Source of the DNA: Ottelia alismoides
Taxonomy: Eukaryota > Streptophyta > Magnoliopsida > Alismatales > Hydrocharitaceae
DNA: 64,000 nt
Reading direction: 5' to 3'
NCBI GenBank assembly: GCA_037367405.1
Contig: JAZKJV010009620.1
Coordinates: forward strand, 726,803-790,802
Shown: positions 47,190 through 60,545 of the stretch, in pieces
Layout of the letters: each line of letters begins with the position of its first letter
Position numbering within the stretch: the stretch's first letter is position 1
Program-made: the position numbers and the translations under genes
The notes under the pieces: generated by a model
Databases searched by the model: none
Told to the model about the DNA's origin: nothing
What the model saw: the letters and a program-made list of their open reading frames with translations, nothing else

Positions 47190-47370
47190 AATGCTATGTA
47201 TTTTGTATAACTTCATTACAAATAAAAGGACGTTAATTCCCTTTTAAAATTGTTATGGTTTCAATCCTCTTTAAGATTGTTCTACTTGCATTTCAAGTCT
47301 CGAGGATGAGACTTTCATATAAGGTTGTTATAATTGTAAAGCCTTGAACTTGGCCTCTCTCGGATCCTAT
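47190..47370 (+). other. 3' tail and LTR start of the Tekay element
   Basis: CTCGAGGATGAGACTTTC (about 47300) recalls the polypurine region of chromoviruses, and TGTAAAGCCTTGAAC (about 47335) may be its LTR start. LTR Y cuts it off at 47371. Confidence 0.5.
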
Positions 47371-49930
47371 TGTTGGACATGCGAGCCCACGACGAGCCAT
47401 TATCCAATAAATGTTATTGCAAATATCATTCCTTGATATGAAATGAAGAATAACTAATTTTCATAATAGGTATATTAGTACAATTAGGGTTATGTACAAT
47501 GTCCATCGTAATGATTATACAGTTATTGATCCAATTATTAAATAATAGAGGCTGGTGCTTGTATGAATATTTAAGGAGTTAGATTGAAGACTCATCATGA
47601 ACCATCAAATTATTATTAGGTGATAATCTTCATTCTGAGAAGGAGATGTCAATCATTCTCTATAGGTCGATATCTAACCGACCTCTTGATGCAGGTCCTC
47701 TGCATAGGAATAGAGATATGGAGGTGTCAGAAAAGTTAGGTCGAAGAGTTGATTTAACAATATCTATATAACCAAGACCTGTGTCGTATGCTGTCATGAT
47801 ATAGGCACACATCCTCTGATCGGAGACAGATGTGTTGCTATATATCTCAATATGTATATTTGATAGACCGATGGGTTGATGATCTAATCAAGGTCTATAC
47901 AATGGCGAGCAGGTGTGCATACAAGGGCATATGAGTAATATGATATCTCAAAGGGAACATATAGGTCCATTACTTAACCGGAAGACATGAGCTCACTCAT
48001 GAGATATTGGGATTAATTTCCATGCACGGTCCTCTTGCTTTGGAATCTTGACAGAATTTGTAGGTATGATATATACTTTTGGAAAGTATATGATTAATAC
48101 TGGGTATGATACATGCTTTTGGAAACTATATGATCGATACCAACTCCCAATGATCAAATGAGAAACCTAATGATAAAACCCTGAATAATAAAATCTAGAT
48201 AGGATCAAAAATGTTGGGTTTATTCTAGGTATTCCAGTATGCAAGATGTACGGGTATTAGGAATACTCGAGGGTGATGCGATCAAAAATAATTGTATAAC
48301 TGTGACACTTCCATTCCGAGGGAGTGATTAAACAGGTTTGGATTTTAGTGACTCCTATCAATAGATAAGTAATCTAATCTTAGTCCCAATATTGGACATT
48401 GATTTGAATATAATTCATATGCAATGATAAGATTAGTTTTACGACTTTGATTCAATCAAACATCTTTGGGAGATCCCCTTTATATGAATTTGAGACATGA
48501 TCTTAATGTCCAAGTCACTATACAAGGAGCGTACGGTCGCCATGTCTTTTTCTTCGAATAACTGCGAATAAAGTGCTTTATTCTTAAAAGAGTTCAATAA
48601 TAATTTCATTGTTAATAATGTATCTAAGCATTGAAAAATTTAATATCTAAATGTGAATTATTTTTATGAATAATATGTTGTGATTCATATTATTTGGACA
48701 TATGAGACTGGATATCCAAGATAAATAAATATGATTTATTTATCAAGGATATGAATAATATGGATATCATTATCCATATTAGTCATAAATAATATAAATT
48801 GTGATTTATAATATATTAGAGAGAGTTAATTGTAATTGTTTTTTACGAATTAAATGTTGATGTGAATTGGATTCACATTAGACAATTAATTGTAAATGCA
48901 ATTTACATTTTATAATTGATGTGTGAATATGATTCACAATTATCATTGGCATGATTGAAATTATCATAAAATAATTTGGAATTATTTTGATGAATAATTT
49001 TACAACAAAAGTTGTTACACATGTGGAATATTAAGTGAGATATGAGATCACATAATTTTGGAATGAAGAGTGTCCCTTCCTCATATAGAGAGTGTATATC
49101 CACACTTGTTTTGTCAAGTTGTGGCCGTCCACTCCATATAAGGAAAGAGGAATTCTCTCCTTCCAATTTCTTCCATGCTTGTTGCTTTGATTTAAATTGA
49201 ATTATATTGATTGATTTTAACTATATTTAATTTATTTTAAAAATAACAAATTATTGTTGCAAATTTACATAACAAAATCATGACCATTGATTGAAGGCAC
49301 AAATCAATCTACGCCATTGGATTTGTGAGCACATGTATTGAGATCCATAGACATCCAATTTAGTATAAAAGGAGAGGTAGCCCTGGCCTTTTATTCTACA
49401 TTTTTTACAACAACTCTCTCTCTCATGTCTGTCCACTCTCTCTCTTTCCCAATAATATGGTCATCCATATTATTGACCTAGCCAGCCTTGTATTCGTTAC
49501 GTCACCGTTATGATGCCCGATCATCTACTCGTGGATCTCCATCATCTTCGGTGCACCTCTCTCATGAAGGAGACATTGGATTTTAGATAAAATCATGAGA
49601 CTCGTTGCTCGGATCATCAACTTGTATTACGAGAAGCATGCGATTCATCCGCGCGCCGGCAAGTACAGTCTACGTCGGATCGTACTTGAGACGTGAGAAT
49701 CTCTTAAATTAGAGATTAGCTATCACAACCACACTTAAAGAGGTATTCCTTGAACTCGTTTGTAATCTTGATAAAATATTTTGAGAAGTGTTCTCAAAAC
49801 ATGTGGTTTCATCTGTTTAAAATTTTTAATTCTACTACATGATACAACTAGTATGACTAGTTGCCCTAGGTCGTATGTGATGCGAGCTACATGCTTCTGT
49901 GATGCACTTAAGTTTTTTCCCTAAACCTTA
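47371..49930 (+). repeat. LTR Y, 5' LTR of an Angela/TAR-like copia element
   Basis: It begins TGTTGGACATGCG and ends near CCTTA at 49930, about 2.56 kb, directly followed by a Met-tRNA primer site. Length and order match Z (2550 bp) and, once R and the MITE are removed, X. The TGTTGG start and the pol remnants downstream suggest the Angela/TAR (BARE-like) lineage. Confidence 0.8.
49364..49371 (+). promoter_or_regulatory. TATA box of LTR Y
   Basis: TATAAAAG is followed by GAGAGGTAGCCC. The same combination lies in Z on the minus strand. Confidence 0.6.
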
Positions 49931-49933
49931 AAG

Positions 49934-49950
49934 TGGTATCATATCCAGGT
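49934..49950 (+). other. Primer binding site of copia element Y
   Basis: TGGTATCATATCCAGGT follows LTR Y and differs at two positions from the canonical TGGTATCAGAGCC. It identifies Y as a 5' LTR. Confidence 0.75.
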
Positions 49951-52929
49951 TGAGGTCTTGGATATGATCCAAAATCCTAGGTGAATAAGTTTTTGTAATT
50001 GGATGCGCGAGAACTCATTGTTTTTGTATTGGATGCAAATTTTAAATAGGTTTTAAGCTAAAATAAAAACCTACTATTTGTGAACTATTCGGGTGTATAT
50101 TTTGGTTATTAAAATGTTTTTTGGAAGTCTAAATATGTGCCCAAAAACAAGTGCATGAATGAAATTCGAAAAGTTTCCGTCGCAATATTATTTTTGCATG
50201 TATTCACAGATCTGTAAGAAATTGATTTTTGCTTAATGCTTTCAGTAATGAAACATAAAATAAATACTTTAATTAAGTAGATAATCTAACCATAAAAGCA
50301 CTCGAATTTATATGTTGCGATTCCGACTCTGTTTGCCTTAGATATTATTATTTAGTGGAGATGGGTCGGATGATGATTGGATCATCAAATATTCTTACTT
50401 AATGTGTTTATCAATCAATGGAAATCATTGAAATTATGAATTCGCCTTGATTAATTTTGATGCCTAATATTTATGAAAATAATTGATTTAACATCATTGT
50501 CCATTGAATGTATTTTCATAAAAATCTAGTTTATCCTACAATAGTTGTAGGACAATTTTTACATGCAAAACCAAAAACATGTTTGCTTGATTTGACTAGA
50601 AATTTAGGATCCTTAAAATTGTTTTAAAGATACCTAAATCTCTGAGTGATTATTATAGTATAATGTTGGTCATTAAAGTTGATCGACAGAACCACAAGTA
50701 CGTCGACATTATTTTATGTTGTTCTCAATAAGAATGGTGAAGGTGTCTAATCCGGGTATATTGGCTTGGTTTCCTAATTAGCTCCTACATGTCAAGGAAA
50801 TGCTTCCTCCCAGCATAAATTGAGTGTACTGACCGGATCCATTTTTGCGGAAAGAATAATATGAGTAAGTCAAGGTGTACTCTTATTATTAAAGTACAAA
50901 ATAATATGTACTTGTGAGAGCTTAAACTATATGGTAATATCAAGCAAACCCTAATTGTTTATCGGTTGCATTGGATTGAAATTTTTTTAATATGATTAAA
51001 TTAATTAGATCTAATTAAATAAACACTCTATTATGAATATAGATGTAATTTCCCTTGAAATATATAATTATGTGAATACTATTCGTATTAATTAATTAAC
51101 ATTTGAACATGATATGGAGGATCACATAACATCCATGGTCTCTCGTCAATGTGAACAGTTCCGTCGCCATGGATTATATGCAGAAGACTCCTGTCCGAAG
51201 TGGCAACTCCTGCATACAAGTGAACATGGATGAGACTCTTTGCTTCTTAAAAGAGTAAGGCCATATGCATAGTGACCACAATATCGGTTCCTCCTATTAC
51301 TGGGGCGATATTAGATTGCACATTGCGAGTTCTAATCCTGTTGACGGTAGGTTCAATTAACAACGAGTCAACATTGCCTTAGGGGAGATGGGCACAAGGG
51401 GTGTTAAATACTGAATTGAGAAATGCAAGTTGGACTTGCGAGGCGGAATGAATTCCCACTTCTTTTTATCTAAGTTACTATTTCTCATATTATTGGGATG
51501 CAACAAAGGTAAGAAAGGATATCCCAAATCTTGCTAGAGATGTAATGTTAAGTATTTTTCTTACTTTGAAAGTGAATAAGGGAATGAACTTTCAGAGTTG
51601 ATAAGTAAAGACAACTTTGATATAAAATTGTTAATCAAAGTAAAAATATGTATTTATACAAATATTTCCAATTTCAGATGACCTACATTACCCACTCAAA
51701 ACTATACTCCATACTAACCAGTAAAATATAATGGATTGGATCCCTGACCAAGATATTGTACTTGCAGTTGGACACATAATGTATGTGGTTGCAATGTGTG
51801 CATTTCCTTATAATAATATTGAATGACAACTAAATAGACAACAGGACAACAACCTTTGGTTTGTATGTCTCTATAGTCTTGATCTCTCATCGAATTTGCT
51901 TTAGAAGTATCTCATAATTATTGAAAATCCTTATAAAATATTATAAGATGTTTTGGTAAATAAATGTGCTCTCAACATTTAATCATGAATGACATGGATC
52001 ACTGCATTATGCAGAATGGTGGCAAGATATGAGATAATGTACTAAAAATGTTTGAGTACCTACCCGAACCAAAGTCTTTAAGATTTAAGACGAATGATGA
52101 TATGATGAGTGTCATCATTCTACTATATATACTCTAGTCTTTCATGAAGCTTCATAATATTCATATTGTATGAATTAAATGAAGCACATATAAATGTTGA
52201 AATAATCTTATATTAGAATCTTTTGAGTTCAACATAAGAGATCCTTTGTCTTAAGCAGTGATTGTTTATAGATGAAGGAAGCGCAGTGGAAGTATGGTCT
52301 GACCCAAGTGAGAAGGAAAGTTAAAGAGTTGAATATACTTCTGTAATTTCTACACATATGACATCCAAAGAGTTGGATGAATGCCAATACTGCAACAAGC
52401 TCATGTATTGATGGTAGACTATCAAGACTATCTAGTATCCTTAAGAGGACTCGGATAGTATATCATCATATTATACATCTACATATAATCTTTCAAATTG
52501 ACTTGTTATTACATAACTTCAAAGTCTTAATTGTATCTCACTCTTTTAATAATACTTGCAATTTGTTGCATATGTTTTAGAAGACTAGAAAATTTGATCT
52601 TAAGGTTTAATAGTCATCCACATGGATGTTAATGCAATTGTTGCAACAATCTCCATTGGATAGATAGACTACAAATTTTCAGTGGCAGACTCCTCAGTCT
52701 TAAAAATGTCTCTATGACCTAGATATTAGAATTCATTGAGTGTTTATTTCTAAATGTTGGAAATAAACATGCAATCTGGAATAGACCTATCATAAAGAGT
52801 TGTGATGGATATATTTCAGATAGTATTCTAACATCTAGAGGACTCCACTAAATTAGAAAATTAATGAATGGTTCAATAACATTTCTATATACTAAAAATT
52901 TAAACCTTAATAGATCAATAGAGGACGAA
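49951..52929 (+). pseudogene. Leader and ruined gag/protease region of copia element Y
   Basis: About 3 kb of AT-rich sequence lies between the primer site and integrase. A long leader is usual in Angela/BARE elements. No frame longer than about 70 codons survives. Position implies gag and protease lie in about 51600-52900, but I can point to no secure motif. The frame at 52377-52580 is not diagnostic. Confidence 0.45.
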
Positions 52930-53850
52930 GATCATTTTAAAATGATATGGCATCAAGCCTTAGACATATGTATGTTGATGAGATCAATAGACTAAAAAGA
53001 GATGAAATTTTAGACTGTCTGAAATTTATATATTGCAATATTGTATTCAAAGTAAAAATGTCCAATGCACCCTTTTATAAGAATGATGTTAAATGCCAAG
53101 GTATTCAAGATCTCATACAAATTGATGTATGTGGATCATCTATATCATAATAAACATTAACGATATGTCATATCTATTGATGATTATTTGTGATATGAGA
53201 TTTCTTCCCTTCACCTTATAAACATTTTAAATGTTCAAATATTTCATAATTTTGATTTAGAACAAAAGTTTGAAGGAAGATAAAATGAATTCTTGATCTA
53301 ACCAAGGTAGCAAGTACCAATTAGATAAATTCAAGGAATACCTTATGGAGAAAGGAGTGCCATTACTATCTCACTCCTCCTAATACACCTCAACTCAATA
53401 GAGTTGTAAGGAGATGCAATTGGATAATGTATGGCATGATTTGATCAATGATGAATATTAGCATAATTACCTCTTAGTTTTTAGGTATATATGTAGTAAA
53501 TATATATCCTTAACAAGATTCCATGCTTTTCTAAACCAAAAAAACCTCATAAGCTATGGTTTGGAACCTAGCCTAGTGTTGGAAACTTGAGAATTTAGGG
53601 TTACTTGGTCCATAACCATACCATGGATGCAAAAATGCTAGAATCTAGCACCGGAGTGCTAATTCATTAGGAATATAAAGGATGGTAATGGATTCCTACT
53701 TTATGACCTCGAGATTCTTGAAAGATTTCATTTCTAAAGATATGATTCTTAAAAGATGACTTTCTTGAATCAAGATGAAAATGAAGTAAATGAACTCATT
53801 GAATCTTGAAAAGATAATGATTCTCCCAAAATCAAAAAAGTAAAAGGATA
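52930..53850 (+). pseudogene. Integrase region of copia element Y, broken
   Basis: The frame at 52947-53150 reads LRHMYVDEINRL then IQIDVCG, which parallels the GAG-pre-integrase wording LGHI...RI.RL and the start of the copia integrase core (IHTDVCGP). Further on, LTPPNTPQLN (about 53370) and PHKLWFGT (about 53545) mark the end of the core in frames interrupted by stops. The catalytic residues cannot be listed with confidence. Confidence 0.65.
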
Positions 53851-54041
53851 ATTAAAGATGAAACACTCATACCTCTTCAAATTAGTTTGAGGGCGGTGAG
53901 ACCACCTAAAGGATATGAATTCCATGTGTCAGTTAAGTCTGACAATGATCTGACTTGATATGATGAAGCTTCTAAGGATCTTGACATAAAGAGATGGATG
54001 TTAGCAGTAAAGCCTAAAGTAGACTTCATATATGGACCCTC
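53851..54041 (+). pseudogene. Reverse transcriptase start of copia element Y, left of LTR B
   Basis: RAVRPPKGYEFHV, YDEASKDLDIKRWMLAV and KVDFIYGP correspond to the region just upstream of and entering copia RT (usual wording RRSTR.PP.RY, EA....KW..AM, E..SMY). One stop is present. LTR B begins at 54042, and the same frame resumes at 60433. Confidence 0.7.
54037..54041. other. Left target site duplication of solo LTR B
   Basis: CCCTC is repeated exactly at 60428-60432. Confidence 0.85.
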
Positions 54042-57000
54042 TGATGAATCTCCATTTCATCACCTTTATTCTTTCATTTTGGCCTTTAAACCCTAGCTAA
54101 ATGCCTATAAATATCATTATTTTGCACAAATTAACATTCATTGTTTATTGTATAAATACTGTATAAAATACCTTATTTAAAGCCATAATAAAAGAATAAA
54201 TAAAAGAAAAGAAAAAGACTAAAATACCAAAGGTGATTTATGACTCGAAACCCCGAGACCTAGGCATCTTGCTGACTGGGTCGACAAGGAATAAAGTAGA
54301 GGAGATAAGGCCAAAAATCCAAAAAAATGCCCCAATTTATTTTGTCAAATAACTCATTTTTGAGTCTTATTTTATTATTTATTATTTATACCTCAAATAA
54401 AGAAACTTTGTACATGAAAGTTATATATAAAATGTATAGAAAATACGAAATTGATTTCACATAAAAATAATGCACAGTGTACTTTTTATACTCTAAATAA
54501 AATTCCAAAATCCAAACTTCCTAGACCAATATCTTCTCCATATGAACTCAAAATGTACCAACATCACCTTTAGTTATATATAACTTTTAATAAGATCTTT
54601 AATGAAGGTGGTTTCATCCAATTTGGAAATAAGGTGTAAAAGTTAGATTTTGGACCCCTATTGTATAGTTTACTTGAATAAAATATTTATTTTATTTATT
54701 CTTTAAATTTTTTATAATTTTATATATTTACATTTTTTACATATTAATTATAATTTATGGACATATTTAGAATAGAATAAAACCATAAAGAAAGCATTAA
54801 AAAATAGTATATAAAATACATAGATGAATATACAATACTTATACATATATAATAAGTATACATATTTATTTAAGTGTAGATATGATATAAGAAAATCTAA
54901 CAAAAATATATTTATTTGTATAACAATAAGTTATAATTATATTGATTAGTAAAATAAAAAAATAAAATAAAAAATACAAAAAATAGAATATTCAAAAGAT
55001 AGGTCAATATACCTATAAATACACTTGTAAAATGTAACTTGTAATAGACAAAACCATAGAAATAAATAAAAATTGTATTAAAATACTACATAAAATAATT
55101 GACATTTTTTATGTTTGAACCAAAAATTTATAAAATCATTTGCTATTTTTAATTTAATTAATAAGGTATTTAATTTATTTTTATCCTTAGCAACTAACGT
55201 GGACCAATCAAGCTCAGCCCTAATTGACCAAGATTAACGGCTCTTCCTCCTTGGTTATGCAGCTATCATAAATTTTGATCGATATTCATTGAATTCTCCC
55301 GCCCGATCATTGCACTATTTTTGCTCGATATCTTCTTGACTTTTGTACCTCGATCAACACACTTTCATGCGTGCCTCGTTTCTTGGTTGATGAACCTTTG
55401 AATCGAGCACCACTACCCCATGAAGTGGATTGGTATATAGTATCTCCTCCGAGCTCCCTCAGATCTTTGATCCTAATTCGCTCCTGAAATCTAACCCTGG
55501 AGTGGATAGAGGTTCCTGGTGACAACACCTACCCTCTTCACGGATTGACGAGTCTCCTGGTGTGTAGAATCGAGAGATCCGGCTCCGCAGCTAGCTCCGC
55601 CCGAAGCTCGGCTCCAGATGTGCTTCTGGTGAGCTTCTTTCCCTTTCTTTCTGATTTTTAATTCCTTAGAGTAGCATTAGCATAGAGTCATCCCTTATTA
55701 TATATAACTTTATTTTATATTTCGTACAATAAAAAACTTGTATCGTCAGAGCTCCTACTCTACCACCTCATTCTGTTGTACCCGACTGTCTTCCGATCGC
55801 TATATCACCCCCATATCATTCCTCTTCACCTTCTGGTCACCCAACACCCCTATTCACCATAATCTCACACAGATCGAGAGATAGTGCCTCCTCCTCCGTA
55901 TCCCGTCGAAGGCACATTGCCAGAACCACACAAGCATCCATTCCGACACCCAAAGCTTTCAACAGCTTCGTCTTTTTGTTGCTAACGTTCTCCTGTGGGA
56001 AACGAAGAAATACTGCTCCTTTGCAGGGGGTTTTGAGGTTTGAGAATATGCTCTAGGGCCAGGCTTTGTCTAAGCTCTTCTTGAACTCCTCATCCATTTT
56101 GAGGTGCCTACAACTGTAGAATTATCTTAGGAATCCATAGAGCAGCTCAACAGAGAAGGAGGCTCGAAGGATGAAGGGAGGGCCGATCGAGCCAGCTCTA
56201 GGGAAGCCTTCTTCTCAGTTCTTCCAGGTCCATCTAAGATTGTTCGATCCAGCGAGTTCTTCACGAGGTACAACTACCGTTGGATCGCTAGAGCCCAACA
56301 CCGTAGGATCTCGATCTGAGATCTAATCTCAACCATGGGAGATTGAATCAATATCCACCTTTATATGCACGTTGCATAGCAAGTGGAGCATCCAAAGCTG
56401 CCGGTCAGCGCACAATTATGAATATTTTGCACTAAATCCCTCGTGCCTCTTTGTTTTTCTTATTAGTCCACAAACATTTGATTATAGTGTAATTTATTTT
56501 GGATATTTTGCATATTAGCCCCTGCATTCTCAGTGTTTGCATTTAGGTCTATTCTATGTCACTTCATGTGCGTGCATGCATGAAGGGATAGGGTATTTTG
56601 CAATTGTGTATGTAGTGTAATATTTTGTGGTAAAATTGCATCTAGACCCCATATTTGTATTAAATTACAGAAAACACCCCATCAGGAATATATTATTGAA
56701 TATTTTTGGAAAAAGTGCGTGTGTGCCCCTTGTATTTCTTTGAGGTATTCGGATTAGTCCCAGAACTTTAAATATTTGCAAAAATGTCCCTACTAGAATG
56801 TATTTTCTTTTTGTAGTTTTTATTTTATGAAAAATAGCTCCTAGTTTATAAAAATTTATAAAAATTACCCTAAATACTAGACATATTTCTACCACATATA
56901 TTTTTAGTTGGGTATTTTAAATTTATTTTCCATTTATAAAAATTCAAAAATCAAGCTATTATTCCTTGTTTGGTGTACAAAACCCAAAAATAAAAAAACA

Positions 57001-57718
57001 ATTTGGAAAATTCCCTAAAATATATATTTTGTTTATTATAGTATTTTAGGACTTCAAATAAAAAATCACAAAAAAATAGAAAAAAGGAAAATCCTTAAAA
57101 TTAAAAAGCTCCAAAATCCAACTAAAAATCATAAAAAAATCTATAAAAAACCAAAAATTATTCTTCCTATTATTGAATTTTGTTTAGTATATTTATAATT
57201 AATTAAAAATAGTTTTGGGAAATTTTGAGTCTTTGTTATATTTCTATGTTCCAAAACAATCCAACATATTTATACTACTCATTCTTTTACAATATTTAAT
57301 CAATTAAAAATACAAAAAATAATAAAAACTATGAGAAAAACATTAAAAATAAACAAAAAATATAAAAAATATAAAAACATTTTTTTAGGATAGTTTGAGT
57401 ATTTATAGGTATCTTTATATATATATATGTATATGTGCTATCTTAATAATATATTTATACTTGTATATACTTATATTACTCTTAGTATTATTATTTATAA
57501 ATCAAAAAATATAAAAACTGTAAAATAAAAACATAAAAAAATTATAAAAACAAAAATACACAAAAAAATTAAATAATTAAAAACACATCAAAAATCTAAA
57601 AACCTAAAAATACTTAAAATCATTTATTGATTTTTTGACAAATTTTTATTGTCTATCCTCAGTTGTTTCCAGTGTTCGAACCCTACTTCACTTGTCACTA
57701 TACATCTCTTTGTAGGGT

Positions 57719-57723
57719 ACAAT
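57719..57723. other. Left target site duplication of solo LTR Z
   Basis: ACAAT here and ATAAT at 60274-60278. The uninterrupted relative LTR A reads GGGTATAATA at the same point (about 4363), so ATAAT is the original form. Confidence 0.75.
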
Positions 57724-60273
57724 TGAAGGATATGGGAAAATCCTTAAGCGCATCACGGAAGCATGATGATCGCATCATATGTGATGGGAAGCGACTATTC
57801 GTACTAGTTGCTCGGGGCAACGGAATTTAAAAAATTGAACGATGAAACCACATGATCCAAGAATACTTCTTGGATCATTTCATATAAACCACAAACAAGT
57901 ATTACATTTACCTCTCGAAGCATTGTTGTGATCGAGTCTCTAAATGAAGAGATGTCCTGTCTCAAGTCCGATCCAACGGAGGAGATGCTTGTGAGCGTGT
58001 TGATGAAACACGTGCTCCTTGCAATCAATGTTGATGATCCAAGCAATTAATCTCTTGATCTCGTCTCACGATATCCAACATCTTCTTGATGAGCGAGGTG
58101 CACCGAAGGTTACAGATATCAATGAGCAGTCGAAGCGGTGGCACAATAGCGTGGCGACAACGACGACCCTCTCTAGGGTTTTTGCTGGTCGGCTACTCTA
58201 AGGAGGAGAGAGAGAGAGAGACTTGGCATGTATATAGAGAGATAGATGAAGAGAGTTTAGTTCCTCTTGGAATTATGTGTTTATTCTTAAAGGCAAGGGC
58301 TACCCTTCCTTTTATACTAGTTGGATGCACATGGATCTCAATCCATGTGCTCTTTTAATCTATGGTGTAGAATAAAAGTTTATTAATCAATGGCCATGAT
58401 TTGTTGCTTCAAAAATAACAACAATTAGTTTAAAACAAATTATTTATATTTTTTTAAGATAATAATTAATTCATTTTAAATTTAATCAATATACATAGAT
58501 AATTATAATACTAAGTCTCTTTACTAAAAATAGGGTGGTCGTCGCCCCGTTGAACAAGTCAAGGTGGATGACCACCAAAAAAAGAGATAAAGTCTCCTTT
58601 TTAATATATATATATATATTCATATGTAATAACAATTATTGCATTTATCTTCACAAAAATAATTACAAAATAATTTTGTGAAAACTTCAATCTTGCCATT
58701 GGCGTATATGTATCATATTCATATAATATGTAAATTAGATTTATAATTAATTATTTCTTGTAAATCCAATTCACAACAACATATAATTTGCCATTCTATT
58801 TATAAGTAAATCTCTCCATCATATTGTAAATAATATTTATAACATCCATGATTATTATGGATAGAGATATCCACATTAATCATATCCTTGATAATTAAAT
58901 CACATTTAATTATACAAGATGACTCCTCTAATGTGCCCAAATAACATGAATCATTTTCACATTATTCACATCTTTGATAATTAAATCAAATTTAGTTATC
59001 TTAGACAACTCTCCTTATAAGGCCAAATAATACGAAACAAATTCATATTATCTATGATAATTAAATCATAGTTAATTATCGATATCTAAATGCTCAGATA
59101 CATAATTCAACAGTGGAATTATTCCTGAACTCTTTCAAGAACAATGCACTTTCTCTGCGGATACATGGAGATAAGGATAGGGCAATAGTACATTCCACAT
59201 ATAGTGACTTGGATATTGAGATCACATCTCAAATACAGATCTCGAGGACCTCCCACAGATGTTTGAATAAATCAAAGCCGTAAATCTAATATTTTGACCA
59301 AGATTAGATTACTTCTCTTGTGAGAGGAGTCACTAAAATCCAGACCTATTTCATCACTACCTCGGAATGGAAGCATCATGGTTATACAATCGTTTATGAT
59401 TACATCACCCTCAGGTATTCCTAATACCTGTACATCCTACATACTGGAAGACTTAGAATAACCCCGATGTTTTAGATCTATTTAGACTGTCACCTTCAAG
59501 GTTTTATCATTAAGTTTCTCATTTGATCATTGGGAGTTGGTATAGATCATATACTTTCTAAAAGCATATATCATACCCTTATATTGATCATGTATTTTCC
59601 AAAAGCATGAGCGAGACGACCATGCACAGAGTTTCATCACAATATCTCATGAGTGAGCTCATGTCTTTCGGTTTAGTAAATGAACATGTATGGTCCCTTT
59701 GAGACATCGTATTACCCATATACCCTTGTATGCACTCCAGCGCACCGGTGTGTAGACCTTCATTAGGCCATCAACCTATCGGTCTACAAAATGTAAATTC
59801 TCAAACATATAGTAACACATATATCTTCATTCAGAAGATGCGTGCCTATATCGTGATAGCATACGACATAGGTCTTTGGTTATCTCAATCTTGTTAAGTC
59901 AACTTTTTGACCTAACTTATCTAACACCTTCGAATCTCTAGTCCTATGCAGAGGACCTGCATCGAGAGGTCGGTTAGATATCAGCCTATTAGAGAAAGGA
60001 TTGCCCTCTCCTACTTAGGTTAGAGATCATCTCTTAATAATCATTTGACAGTGCTTGATGAGTCCTCATTCTTACTCTTTAGATATTCTTCCAAGCACCA
60101 GCCTCTATGATTCGACGATTGAATCAACAACTATATGATCATCAAGATGGCTAAGGTACATAACCCTAAGGGTCATATTATGCAAATTAGTTATTGTTCG
60201 TTGCAGATCAGGGAATGATATTCACAATAACATTTATTGCATAATGGATCGCCATGGGGTCGCATGTCCAACA
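57724..60273 (-). repeat. Solo LTR Z, Angela/TAR-like copia family of Y, reversed
   Basis: Read on the minus strand it starts TGTTGGACATGCG at 60273 and ends CCTTCA at 57724, 2550 bp. It is collinear with LTR Y, flanked by a 5-bp TSD and has no adjacent primer site. Frames at 57804-58358 are LTR sequence. Confidence 0.88.
58308..58316 (-). promoter_or_regulatory. TATA box of LTR Z
   Basis: The minus strand reads TATAAAAGG followed by AAGGGTAGCCC, matching LTR Y. Confidence 0.6.
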
Positions 60274-60427
60274 ATAATAGATTTTGATTCATACTTGCTT
60301 GCTTTGCTTAAATTATACATTGTGTGGGTTAACTGTTGACTAAACACGATTGTTGAGAGGTCGTCACTACGATTGAGTCCTCGCCTTGTGAGGCTCATTT
60401 TAGACCACTCGATTTTCGTGTTTATCA

Positions 60428-60432
60428 CCCTC
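60428..60432. other. Right target site duplication of solo LTR B
   Basis: CCCTC follows the LTR end TTTATCA. Confidence 0.85.
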
Positions 60433-60545
60433 GAGGATCCACCTATAATGGTAAAACATGTTAGGTGTAAATGACTCTTCAAGAGAATGAGGGAACTTGA
60501 TGTAAATGTAGAGACATTGTTGACTCGGGATCTCTCGAGGTTTGA
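60433..60545 (+). pseudogene. Reverse transcriptase continuation of copia element Y, right of LTR B
   Basis: Directly after the TSD the frame reads EDPPIMVKHVRCK, one stop, LFKRMRELDVNVETL and TRDL. This lines up with copia RT wording (V.PP.GVKPIGCKW.FK.K....G.VE..KARL). It proves the split at 54041/60428. Copia similarity stops near 60545. Confidence 0.75.

Larger units (their letters stand above)
54042..60427 (+). repeat. Solo LTR B (family L), interrupted by LTR Z
   Basis: It starts TGATGAATCTCC and ends TTTATCA, with CCCTC on both sides and copia RT sequence continuing across it. Without Z it is about 3.83 kb, close to LTR A. It shares with A the GACCTAG box (54257-54282), the leader-like zone (about 55190-56340) and TTTGCA/CCCCTG phrases (56430-56800). 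The G-box has decayed to AACGTG (55196). With no primer site or polypurine tract adjacent, it is a solo LTR formed by LTR-LTR recombination. Confidence 0.88.

Noticed and set aside
46139..54041. X and Y as the two LTRs of one copia element enclosing the Tekay sequence
   Set aside because: The DNA between them is chromovirus integrase and chromodomain, not copia, and the primer site follows Y rather than X.
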